Below are positions 20,943 through 28,474 of a DNA stretch of 34,921 nt, one piece after another. How positions within the stretch are numbered: the stretch's first letter is position 1; every line of letters starts with the position of its first letter. The notes beneath the pieces are model-generated. The model was not told the origin of the DNA and searched no databases. It was given only the letters and a program-made list of their open reading frames with translations. The position numbers and the translations under genes were made by a program. The DNA comes from Pseudomonadota bacterium (GTDB lineage: Bacteria > Pseudomonadota > Gammaproteobacteria > Steroidobacterales > GCA-2729495): assembly GCA_963205295.1 (NCBI GenBank), contig CAUJIY010000124.1, forward strand, positions 1 to 34,921, in the 5' to 3' direction.

Positions 20943-21374
20943 TCAGGCCTGTGCCTTGCCGGCGACCACGGGCAGGCGTTCGCGCTCCCACGCGGACAGC
21001 CCGCCCTGCAGTGACCAGGCTTTCTCGAAACCGGCCTTGCGCAGGACCGGGACCAGCCGGGCGCTGCTGCCGCCACCGTCGCAGACCACGAGCACCGGAC
21101 GCTTCTTCTTCAGGCGCTCGGCTGCGGCTGCGGCGAGATCGGCAGCCGGGACGTTGATGGCGTCGATGATGTGGCCCGACTCGAAGCGCGCGGCATCGCG
21201 CACGTCCACCACGGTGGCGCCCTGGTTGATGAGACGCACCGCCTCCTGCGCCGGCACCGCGAGACCTGCCTGCATGCGCAGCCGCAGCTCGTTGGCGATC
21301 AGCGCGACCACCGCCATGACCGTGGCGCCCACCAGCAGGGGGTGGCGCAGGATGAAATCGAGCAGCTTGTTCAT
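20943..21374 (-). CDS. yibN: Membrane-anchored rhodanese-like protein (YibN family)
   Basis: One N-terminal membrane helix (about 9-28) is followed by a rhodanese domain with TVVDVRDAARFESGHIIDAINVP and the active-site loop CDGGGSSA with Cys98. Rhodanese domains carry sulfur as a cysteine persulfide. The exact substrate of YibN is not settled. The length, 143 residues, equals that of E. coli YibN. It is the first gene of yibN-grxC-secB-gpsA; grxC begins 10 bp after its stop. A strong -10 element lies 30 bp upstream. Confidence 0.9.
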   Translation of the reverse strand: MNKLLDFILRHPLLVGATVMAVVALIANELRLRMQAGLAVPAQEAVRLINQGATVVDVRDAARFESGHIIDAINVPAADLAAAAAERLKKKRPVLVVCDGGGSSARLVPVLRKAGFEKAWSLQGGLSAWERERLPVVAGKAQA

Positions 21375-21403
21375 GGATGGCCGATGTTGCGCGGTGGCCG
21401 CGG

Positions 21404-21409
21404 ATTATA
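21404..21409 (-). promoter_or_regulatory. Probable promoter (-10) of yibN-grxC-secB-gpsA
   Basis: Reading leftward this is a perfect TATAAT, giving a start near 21397 and a leader of about 23 nt. The -35 position is poor. The 85-bp gap is shared with the divergent envC, so the two transcription units start close together. Confidence 0.5.
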
Positions 21410-21459
21410 CCTGCTCATACCCGGCGAAGCTGCCGCGGCCGCGCTACACTGCCAGCCCC

Positions 21460-22632
21460 ATGATGGCGATCCCCTTCCGGCACCGCGTCGCTGCAGGCGC
21501 GCTCGTTGTCGCTCTGCTGGCGGGACCTGTCGCCGGCGCACCGGCGAGCAAGGCCGGCACCGACCGCGAGCTGGCTGCCGTCCAGGAGCGTATCCGCAAG
21601 CTCCAGCAGGAAATCTCGCGCGATGCCGCCAGCCAGCCTACGGCTGCGCAGGCCTTGAAGAAGTCGGAGCTGGTCGAGGCCGAGGCCCGCGCCGCGCTGC
21701 GTGATGTGCGCCGCCAGCTCGAGGAAGGCCGCAAGCGCGAGCGTGCCCTGCGTGGCGAGGTGGCGCGCGCCGAAGGCGAGCTCGACCGGCACCGTGCGAT
21801 GCTCGAGCGCCAGCTGCGGCTTGCCTGGGTGGCGGGGCGCGAGGAATGGCTGCGGCTCGCTCTGGCCCAGCAGGATCCGGTCGCCCTGTCGCGCCGGGTG
21901 GTGTACTACGGCTACGTGACCCGCGAACGCGGCACCCTGCTGGCCCAGGTCCGCGTTGGCCTGGAAGAACTCCAGGCGGCGGTGGCGAAGCTCGAGAGTG
22001 AGCTCGCCGAACTCACCGAACTCGGTCGCCGCCAGGAGGCACGGGTGCGCGAGGTCACCGCCGCACGACAGGCGCGTGCGCAGGCCGTGCGCACGCTCGA
22101 ACGCAATCTCGGCTCGCGTCAACAGAAGCTCGCGCGGCTGCGTCAGGACGCACGTGCCCTCGAGGATCTGGCACGGCGGCTGGCGCGCGAGAGCACCACG
22201 GCGGCACGGCAGCCGGCGCCTGCGCCGGTACCGTCACGCGCGGGACGCCCCGGTCGCGAGGTGCGTGAGCTGCCGCTGCGCGGTCGCGCGGTCGCCAGTT
22301 TCGGCCAGCCGCGTGCCGACGGCCTGCTGCGCTGGGACGGCATGGTGCTCGCGGCCCCGTCCGGCACCGAAGTGCGGGCAGTGCGAGCCGGGCGCGTGGT
22401 GTATGCCGACTGGTTGCCTGGCATGGGACAGCTGCTGGTGGTCGATCACGGCGGCGGCTACATGAGCCTGTACGGCCACAACCAGGAAATCCTCAAGGCG
22501 GTCGGCCAGGATGTCCGCGAGGGCGAAGCTGTCGCGCGTGTCGGCGACAGCGGCGGCCAGGGCAGTCCTGGTCTGTACTTCGAAGTGCGGCGCAACGGCA
22601 AGCCGGTCGATCCCCGCGGCTGGGTGCGGTAG
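21460..22632 (+). CDS. envC: Murein hydrolase activator EnvC (degenerate LytM protein)
   Basis: EnvC is a periplasmic protein that switches on the amidases AmiA and AmiB at the division site. A signal peptide ends near residue 27 (LLAGPVAGAPA). A long coiled coil rich in Arg, Glu, Leu and Ala covers about 32-250. A LytM domain (about 285-390) ends in GSPGLYFEVRRNGKPVDPRGW. The zinc ligands of active M23 peptidases are partly lost: the first His region reads RWDGMVL and the last reads YFEVR, not HFE. It is thus an activator, not an enzyme. It has 390 residues. ATG 21463 is an equal alternative start. ctpA follows after 32 bp. Confidence 0.92.
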   Translation: MMAIPFRHRVAAGALVVALLAGPVAGAPASKAGTDRELAAVQERIRKLQQEISRDAASQPTAAQALKKSELVEAEARAALRDVRRQLEEGRKRERALRGEVARAEGELDRHRAMLERQLRLAWVAGREEWLRLALAQQDPVALSRRVVYYGYVTRERGTLLAQVRVGLEELQAAVAKLESELAELTELGRRQEARVREVTAARQARAQAVRTLERNLGSRQQKLARLRQDARALEDLARRLARESTTAARQPAPAPVPSRAGRPGREVRELPLRGRAVASFGQPRADGLLRWDGMVLAAPSGTEVRAVRAGRVVYADWLPGMGQLLVVDHGGGYMSLYGHNQEILKAVGQDVREGEAVARVGDSGGQGSPGLYFEVRRNGKPVDPRGWVR

Positions 22633-22664
22633 CCGACGCCGGCCCTGTGCTATCGTCCGGCGTC

Positions 22665-23876
22665 ATGAACCGCAGGACGCCACGTTTTCGCAGCTTGCTG
22701 ATTTTCCTGCTCGGCGCCGGCGCCGGAGTGGCCGGTGCCGTGGGTGGTAGCGTGCTCGCCGCCGGCGAAACCGGGCGCGATACGCTGCCCTGGGACGACG
22801 TACGCCTGCTGACCGAGGTGCTCGATCGCGTGCGCCAGGAGTACGTCGAGCCGGTCGACGACCGGCGGTTGCTCGAGAGCGCGGTGCGCGGCATGGTCAC
22901 GAGTCTCGACCCACACTCGCAGTTCCTCGACGCCGGGGAATACGAGGAGATGCTCATCGGCACCAGCGGCAATTACTCCGGTGTCGGTATCGAGGTGAAC
23001 CTGCGCGACGGCAAGGTTCTCGTGGTCGCACCGATCGAGGGCACGCCGGCCGATGCGGCCGGCATCCGCAGCGGCGATGTGATCGTCAGCATCGATGGCG
23101 TCGCGGTGAGCGGTGACAATGGCACCAGCGCTATCAACCGCCTGCGCGGGCGTGCCGGTACGCGCGTGAAGCTGACCGTGTCGCGTGCCGACGCGCCGGA
23201 GCTGCTGCACTTCGACCTGGTGCGCAGCAACGTGCAGGTGCACAGCGTGCGTGCCCGCCTGCTCGAACCCGGCATTGTCTACCTGCGGATCAGCCAGTTC
23301 AGCGAGACGACCGGCGTGGACCTGCGTACGGCGCTGGTCGACCTGCGCCGCGAGCCGGGCGCCGCCGCCGTCAAAGGCCTGGTGCTCGACCTGCGCAACA
23401 ATCCGGGCGGTGTGCTCGATGCGGCCGTCGAGGTCAGCGACGACTTCCTCGACGCCGGTGTCATCGTCACCGCCAGTGGCCGCGGTCCGGACGCCAATTT
23501 CCGCCACGAGGCGCGTGCGGGCGATCTCGTCGACGGCGCTCCCATCGTCGTGCTGGTGAACGGCGGCTCGGCGTCGGCCGCGGAGATCGTCGCCGGCGCC
23601 CTGCAGGACAACCACCGCGCGACCATCATCGGCAGCCGCACCTTCGGCAAGGGCTCCGTGCAGACCGTCATGCCGCTGTCGCATGGGCGGGCGATCAAAC
23701 TCACGACATCGCGTTACTTCACGCCGTCGGGTGCCTCGATCAACGGCGCGGGGATTGCGCCGGATGTGGATCTCGGGGCGCAGGCCGGGACTTCCGGGGC
23801 GGATGCCGACCAGGCGTTGAAGCGGGCCGTCGAGCTGCTCGAAGCGGGCCCGGCGCTGCAATCGCAGGTGCAGTAA
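22665..23876 (+). CDS. ctpA: S41 family carboxy-terminal processing peptidase
   Basis: C-terminal processing peptidases cut periplasmic proteins near their C-termini, often cell-wall enzymes. A signal or anchor helix lies at about 10-33. A PDZ domain (about 98-185) has YSGVGIEVNLRDG and IRSGDVIVSIDG. The S41 catalytic part has VLDLRNNPGGVL, NGGSASAAEIVAGAL with Ser304 and TFGKGSVQT with Lys329, 25 residues apart as in the Ser/Lys dyad of E. coli Prc. It has 403 residues. The ATG was preferred over a GTG 18 bp upstream. The envC-ctpA order is common in gammaproteobacteria and suggests joint control of peptidoglycan hydrolysis. Confidence 0.94.
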   Translation: MNRRTPRFRSLLIFLLGAGAGVAGAVGGSVLAAGETGRDTLPWDDVRLLTEVLDRVRQEYVEPVDDRRLLESAVRGMVTSLDPHSQFLDAGEYEEMLIGTSGNYSGVGIEVNLRDGKVLVVAPIEGTPADAAGIRSGDVIVSIDGVAVSGDNGTSAINRLRGRAGTRVKLTVSRADAPELLHFDLVRSNVQVHSVRARLLEPGIVYLRISQFSETTGVDLRTALVDLRREPGAAAVKGLVLDLRNNPGGVLDAAVEVSDDFLDAGVIVTASGRGPDANFRHEARAGDLVDGAPIVVLVNGGSASAAEIVAGALQDNHRATIIGSRTFGKGSVQTVMPLSHGRAIKLTTSRYFTPSGASINGAGIAPDVDLGAQAGTSGADADQALKRAVELLEAGPALQSQVQ

Positions 23877-23880
23877 GTGC

Positions 23881-23906
23881 GGGGTCGCGGCTGAAGCCGA
23901 GACCCC
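23881..23906 (+). terminator. Imperfect palindrome after ctpA
   Basis: The arms GGGGTCGCGGCT and AGCCGAGACCCC pair over 12 bp with one mismatch around a 2-nt loop, starting 5 bp after the ctpA stop. No T-run follows. It may be a terminator or a copy of a dispersed palindromic repeat. The rest of the 204-bp gap up to the GGDEF gene shows only a C10 run and no gene. Confidence 0.45.
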
Positions 23907-23943
23907 ATCCACGGTACCTCCCGCCCCGCAATTCCATCCGCAA

Positions 23944-23953
23944 CCCCCCCCCC
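23944..23953 (+). repeat. C10 homopolymer run
   Basis: Ten consecutive C bases lie in the ctpA-GGDEF spacer, about 130 bp upstream of the GGDEF gene. Such runs slip easily in replication and in sequencing, so length variation would be expected. Confidence 0.9.
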
Positions 23954-24080
23954 GGCAAACTGCCGATCCGTTCGCGGACATCGGCCGGGCACCTGCGCCA
24001 CCATAGCGATATATGTCGAGTGCGCAGGCGCATCCGGAGGGTTGAAGCGGCAGGATTTTTCGCCGCTGGTTTCACCGAAC

Positions 24081-25169
24081 ATGGACTTCTCCATCGCACC
24101 GCAGGCTGGTTCCGGCGGCGGCGCCCTGCGCCGCGTGCTCAACACTGTCGCGCTGGTCGATGGCCTGCTGCTCGTGCTCACGGCGGCCTGGTTCGTGGTG
24201 GCGGCCGGCGATATGGTGCACCCGCAGCTGTATCTGGCGGCGCTGGCGGTCTATGGCACCCTGATCATCGCGCTGCGCTTCACGGCCGCGTTCGACGACC
24301 GCCCGCGCGAGAAGCTCATCGTCGCCGTGGTGGCGATGGTCGCCTTCATCTCCACCGTGCTTGCCTGCGATGGCAGCGACCACGGGGCGCTGCTCAACCT
24401 CTATCTCCTGCCGATCGTGACCGCGGCGCTCACGCTGGGCCGTGGCCCGACCGTGCTCGTCGTCGGCCTGGTGCTGGCCGGTCGCGTCGGACTCAGCCAT
24501 TTCGTGAGTGGCACCGATGTCATTACGGCGGCCTACGGACTGGGTCTCGTGGCCGAGGCGGTGCCGGTGATGCTGGTGGCGCTGCTCACCAGCACGCTCG
24601 CTGCCGACATCCAGGACGCCAACGATCGCTTGCAGGCCATGGCCGAGCGCGACGGTCTCACCGGCCTGCTCAACCTGCAGGCATTCACCCGGCTGGTGAA
24701 CGAGGAGCGCGAGCGGGCCATCCGCCGCGGCAATGGCTTTGCGTTGCTGCTGGTCGACGTCGAGAAACTGAAGTCAGTCAATGACCGCCATGGCCACGAA
24801 GCCGGGAACCGGGCACTCGTCGCGGTGGGGCAGGCGCTCGCGCGCAGCTGCCGCTCGGTGGACCTGGCAGCCCGTTACGGCGGCGACGAGTTCGTGGTGT
24901 TCGTCTCGGGCGCAGGCCCGGCGATCGCGAAGGCGGTCGCCAACCGCATCCGCCACAGCGTGGCCACCACGACGCTGCAGTTCGGTGGCAGCCTGCACCG
25001 CGTGGCCGTGGGCATCGGCGCCGGCGTGTTCCCGGCGGATGGCCGCCAGCTGCGTGACCTGCTGAACGCAGCGACGCGCGACCTCGACAAGGACAAGGCG
25101 AGTCGCCGGCCGCTGGAGCGTTCGGAAGCGAGTCTGCGCGCCAGCCCGACGCGTCCGGTCGGCCCGTAG
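24081..25169 (+). CDS. Membrane-bound GGDEF diguanylate cyclase
   Basis: The protein probably makes the second messenger cyclic di-GMP. About five or six membrane helices fill residues 20-175, with no known sensor family recognised. A short coiled linker leads to the GGDEF domain (about 188-340). The active-site motif YGGDEF (267-271) is intact, and the inhibitory I-site RSVD (258-261) stands exactly five residues before it. DVEKLKSVNDRHGHEAGN is the conserved metal and base-binding region. The length is 362 residues. A TTG at 24042 has GGAGG only 1 nt before it, so the ATG was chosen, though it lacks a clear ribosome-binding site. Confidence 0.9.
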   Translation: MDFSIAPQAGSGGGALRRVLNTVALVDGLLLVLTAAWFVVAAGDMVHPQLYLAALAVYGTLIIALRFTAAFDDRPREKLIVAVVAMVAFISTVLACDGSDHGALLNLYLLPIVTAALTLGRGPTVLVVGLVLAGRVGLSHFVSGTDVITAAYGLGLVAEAVPVMLVALLTSTLAADIQDANDRLQAMAERDGLTGLLNLQAFTRLVNEERERAIRRGNGFALLLVDVEKLKSVNDRHGHEAGNRALVAVGQALARSCRSVDLAARYGGDEFVVFVSGAGPAIAKAVANRIRHSVATTTLQFGGSLHRVAVGIGAGVFPADGRQLRDLLNAATRDLDKDKASRRPLERSEASLRASPTRPVGP

Positions 25170-25195
25170 ATTCCGCTGGATAACTGCTGATGTGA

Positions 25196-25216
25196 GAGCC
25201 ACCCGGCGGGCGGCTC
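25196..25216. terminator. Hairpin between convergent GGDEF and HIT genes
   Basis: GAGCCACCC pairs with GGGCGGCTC (one mismatch) around a GGC loop, in the 57-bp gap between two genes reading toward each other. No T-run is present. It may end transcription from both sides. Confidence 0.45.
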
Positions 25217-25226
25217 CCGGGTCACA

Positions 25227-25652
25227 TCACCGGCGTTGCAGCGCTTCGCGCACCCGCCGGGCGTTCTCCTCGAGAACGGCCGCCGGGGCCATTTCGCGGC
25301 CGTGCTGGCGCAGCGGCCGGTCCGCGTAGCGCGGCACGATGTGCAGGTGGAAGTGGAAGACCGTCTGGCCGGCGACCGGGCCGTTGAACTGCATCAGCAT
25401 GATGCCTTCGGCAGCGAAGGCTTGCCTCACGGCGGCGGCCACGATCTGGGTGCTGCGCATCACGGCAGCGGCCATCGCCGGGTCGAGGTCGAAGAGATTT
25501 TCCGCCGGTGCCTTCGGCACCACCAGCGTGTGGCCGTCTGCCTGCGGCATCACGTCCATGAAGGCCAGCGTGTGCTCGTCCTCGTAGACCCGGTAGGCCG
25601 GGATCTCGCCCTTCAGGATCCTCGCGAAGATGTTGTTTGGGTCGTACGCCAC
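25227..25652 (-). CDS. HIT family protein (nucleotide hydrolase or transferase)
   Basis: HIT proteins act on nucleotide phosphoramidates, dinucleoside polyphosphates or related compounds. The signature HFHLHIVP carries His100, His102 and His104, with His102 the usual nucleophile. The N-terminus NIFARILKGEIPAYRVYEDE is typical of the Hint/HinT branch. It has 141 residues. It starts at GTG with a good ribosome-binding site (GAGGTGA, spacing 5). The substrate is not determined by sequence. Confidence 0.9.
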   Translation of the reverse strand: MAYDPNNIFARILKGEIPAYRVYEDEHTLAFMDVMPQADGHTLVVPKAPAENLFDLDPAMAAAVMRSTQIVAAAVRQAFAAEGIMLMQFNGPVAGQTVFHFHLHIVPRYADRPLRQHGREMAPAAVLEENARRVREALQRR

Positions 25653-25747
25653 GCCGTCACCTCGTGCCCCGGGTTCGTTTCGCCGGTAGCATAGGATCGC
25701 CTGCCGGGGCGAGACAAGCGCGCCGGCGGCAAGCAGGAGGCCCGATG

Positions 25748-26152
25748 ATGAGCGAACCGCGCACCCGCCCCGATGCCAACCAGTGCTTCGTCTGCGGTCC
25801 GGACAATCCGCTTGGCCTGCGCCTGCCGTTCCGCATGGATGGCGAGGTCTGCCGTGCCGAATTCACCCCCGGCCCCTTTCACTGCGGCTACGACGACCTG
25901 GTGCACGGCGGCATCGTCTACAGCGTACTCGACGACGTCATGGCGAACTGGTTGTTCCTGCACGGCGAACGCGCGCACACGGCGCGCTGCGAGGTGCGTT
26001 ACCGCGAACCGGTGCAGCTCGGCGACACGCTGCTCCTCGAGGGTCGGCTCCTGCGGCGCAAGGGCCGGCTGGCCGTGTTCGCCGGCACGGCACGCCGGGC
26101 CGGCGACGGCGTGGTGGTCGCCGAGGCCGAGGGCACCTTCATGGTCGTCTGA
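25748..26152 (+). CDS. PaaI-type hotdog-fold thioesterase
   Basis: The 134 residues form one hotdog domain with the conserved loop LVHGGIVYSVLDDVMANW (HGG at 53-55, Asp62) seen in PaaI-like acyl-CoA thioesterases. A CFVCGPDNP segment (Cys13, Cys16) near the N-terminus is typical of one subgroup of these proteins. GGAGG lies 7 bp before the ATG at 25748 and 4 bp before an ATG at 25745; the former spacing is better. The substrate acyl-CoA is unknown. It is divergent from the HIT gene. Confidence 0.82.
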   Translation: MSEPRTRPDANQCFVCGPDNPLGLRLPFRMDGEVCRAEFTPGPFHCGYDDLVHGGIVYSVLDDVMANWLFLHGERAHTARCEVRYREPVQLGDTLLLEGRLLRRKGRLAVFAGTARRAGDGVVVAEAEGTFMVV

Positions 26153-26169
26153 CGACCTGCCCTGCCGCC

Positions 26170-26481
26170 TCACTGCATGTTGGGCGGCGGGGCCTCGAAG
26201 ATGCCGATGTCGTAGATGCCTGTGCCCTGGCGCAGCGGCTTGACCGTCTTCTGGTATTCCTCGCCCTTGACGTAGCCTTCGAGCTTAGCCAGGTCGGGAA
26301 ACTCGAGGATGACCACCGACTTGGGGGCGAGCGCCTCGCCTTCGAGCACCTCGACCGCCTTGCCGCGCACGATGTAACGGCCGCCGTGGCGACGCGCGAG
26401 TGCAGCGGACTTCTCCGCGTAGGTCTTCAGTTCCGGTGTGCGGTGGGTGAACTCGCAGAGGGAAATGATGTAGGCGGGCAT
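26170..26481 (-). CDS. DUF1330 family protein (dimeric alpha-beta barrel)
   Basis: A 103-residue protein, MPAYIISLCEFTHRTPELKTY, with the DUF1330 pattern: RGGRYIVRGKAVEVLEG-like middle (here HGGRYIVRG) and SVVILEFPDLAKLEGYVKGEEYQK. Members fold as ferredoxin-like alpha-beta barrels and have no settled function. ATG 26481 was chosen since the family starts here, and GGGAG lies about 9-13 bases upstream. It is convergent with the thioesterase gene and stands 63 bp after the OPT transporter stop. Confidence 0.85.
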   Translation of the reverse strand: MPAYIISLCEFTHRTPELKTYAEKSAALARRHGGRYIVRGKAVEVLEGEALAPKSVVILEFPDLAKLEGYVKGEEYQKTVKPLRQGTGIYDIGIFEAPPPNMQ

Positions 26482-26544
26482 GGCAGCGCGCTCCCTGGGA
26501 AGGTCGATCGGGGCCGGCATCATAGCGCAGCCGGGTGCTGCCGC

Positions 26545-28455
26545 TCAGTCGCGGGTGTCCTCCGCGAGCGCGGTGCGGTAGAGCAGGACCGCGGCAGCGG
26601 CCACGGCCGCCAGTCCCAGCAGGGCACCGGGCCGCCAGGCTTCAGGCAGCGCGAACGTCTCGGTACTGCCGGTGACCACGATCGGGATGGCGAGCAGGAT
26701 GCCGACCAGGGCCTCGCCGGTGATGAGCCCGGCGGCGAACAGCGTGCCGTGGCCGGCGCCGCTGTCCTCGCGGCCGCGGCGCCGTTGCACGGCCCAGGCG
26801 ATCAGCCCGCCGATGATGATCGGGGTGTCGACCTCGAGCGGCAGGTAGATACCGACCGCGACGGCCAGCACCGGCGCCCGCCAGCGCGCGCCGCTACGGC
26901 GCAGCCACTCGTCGAGCACGATGATCGCCACGCCGATCGCCGCGCCCGTGCCGACGAAGCCCCAGGGCAGGCCGCCGCGGAACACGCCCTGTGCGACCGA
27001 GGCCATGAGCGTCGCCTGCGGGGCGACCAGCGGGTTCGGGTGCTCGGCCGTCGGTACACCGATGCCGTAGGCTTTCAGCAGCAGGTTCAGGATCGGCGCC
27101 ATCACGAACACCGAGACCAGCACGCCGGCAGCGAGAGCGACCTGCTGCTTCCAGGGCGTGGCGGCGACGAGCTGGCCGGTCTTCAGGTCCTGCAGCAGGT
27201 CGCCGCCGAGCGAAGCCGCGCAGCACACCACCGCACCGATCATGATCGCGGCGGCCGGCCCGCGCGCGTCGTTGCCGAGCAGCGCCAGCAGCAGTAGCGA
27301 GGCCAGCAGCATAGTCGCCATGGTGACGCCGGAGATCGGGTTATTCGAGGAGCCGACCAGGCCGGCCATGTAGGCGGCGACCGACGAGAACAGGAAGCCG
27401 GCCACCAGCATCATGACCGCCATGGCGGCAGCCACGCCGTAGCTCGCCACGATCTGCTGGTAGAGGAAGAAGATCGGCACCACGCAGGCGATGATGCCGC
27501 CGAGCACCCAGGGCATCGGTGCATCGCGCTCGGCGGCTGCGATCACCGTACCGCGGGCGCGCCTGACCTGCTCGAGCCCGCTCTTCACCCCGGACAGCAG
27601 CGAGTGGCGGATCGCGACCAGCGCCCACAGGCCGCCGACCAGCATTGCGCCGACACCGAGGTAGCGGATCTTCTTCGTCCAGATCTCGTAGGCAAGGTCT
27701 GCCGCCGGGGTGCCGGCGGCGAGGCTCGCGGCGAACGCCGGGTCGCCGGGCACGAACCAGGCGGCGTAGATCGGGATGGCGATGTTCCAGGAGATCACGC
27801 TGCCGGCGAACACCAGCACGGCGACGTTCAGGCCGACGATGTAGCCGATGCCGAGCAGTGCCGGGGAGAGGTTGGTGCCGACGTAGGCGATGCCCTGGCC
27901 GACGTAGGCAGCGGCCTGTGCCGTGCCTGGCCAGAGCTTGAGCCCGGTTTCGCAACACTTGATCAGGGCCCCGGCAGCGCCGGCGACAGTCAGGGCCCGC
28001 AGGCCCGCGCCAGCGCGCCCGCCGACGCGCAGCACCTCGGCGACTGCCGTGCCTTCGGGAAACCGCAGCCCCTGTTCGACGATCAGCGCACGGCGCAGCG
28101 GGATGGTGAGCAGCACGCCGAGCAGCCCGCCGATCCCGGCGATGGCGGTGACCCAGAGGTACGGAAAGCTGTCCCATACGCCGAGCAGCACCAGCGCGGG
28201 CAGCGTGAAGATCGCCGCCGCCGCCAGCGCTTCGCCGGCCGAGGCCTGCGTCATCACCATGGTGTTCTCGAGGATGCCGCCGTGGCCGAGCAGGCGCAGC
28301 ACGCCCATGGAAATGACTGCCGAGGGGATGCAGGCGGAGACCGTCATGCCGGCGAACAGGCCGAGGTAGGCATTGGCCGCGCCGAGCAGCACGGCGAGCA
28401 CGCCGCCGAGTATCAGCGCGCGCAGCGTCAGTTCGCGTTGAGTCCCGGTCGCCAG
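26545..28455 (-). CDS. OPT family oligopeptide transporter, probable CTG start
   Basis: OPT proteins import oligopeptides, or in some cases metal chelates, driven by protons. Many membrane helices (about 14-16) cover the protein. The N-terminus RELTLRALILGGVLAVLLGAANAYLGLFAGMT and the GLVGSSNNPISGVTMATML motif (NPISG) are hallmarks of the bacterial OPT group. No ATG, GTG or TTG in frame precedes the first helix; the first GTG (28401) would cut it. The CTG at 28455 gives 636 residues and has AGGGGAG 10 bp upstream. It follows the POT gene by 19 bp, so it is the last gene of the tat-POT-OPT unit. Confidence 0.9.
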   Translation of the reverse strand: MATGTQRELTLRALILGGVLAVLLGAANAYLGLFAGMTVSACIPSAVISMGVLRLLGHGGILENTMVMTQASAGEALAAAAIFTLPALVLLGVWDSFPYLWVTAIAGIGGLLGVLLTIPLRRALIVEQGLRFPEGTAVAEVLRVGGRAGAGLRALTVAGAAGALIKCCETGLKLWPGTAQAAAYVGQGIAYVGTNLSPALLGIGYIVGLNVAVLVFAGSVISWNIAIPIYAAWFVPGDPAFAASLAAGTPAADLAYEIWTKKIRYLGVGAMLVGGLWALVAIRHSLLSGVKSGLEQVRRARGTVIAAAERDAPMPWVLGGIIACVVPIFFLYQQIVASYGVAAAMAVMMLVAGFLFSSVAAYMAGLVGSSNNPISGVTMATMLLASLLLLALLGNDARGPAAAIMIGAVVCCAASLGGDLLQDLKTGQLVAATPWKQQVALAAGVLVSVFVMAPILNLLLKAYGIGVPTAEHPNPLVAPQATLMASVAQGVFRGGLPWGFVGTGAAIGVAIIVLDEWLRRSGARWRAPVLAVAVGIYLPLEVDTPIIIGGLIAWAVQRRRGREDSGAGHGTLFAAGLITGEALVGILLAIPIVVTGSTETFALPEAWRPGALLGLAAVAAAAVLLYRTALAEDTRD

Positions 28456-28474
28456 CGCCGTGCCGCTCCCCTGT

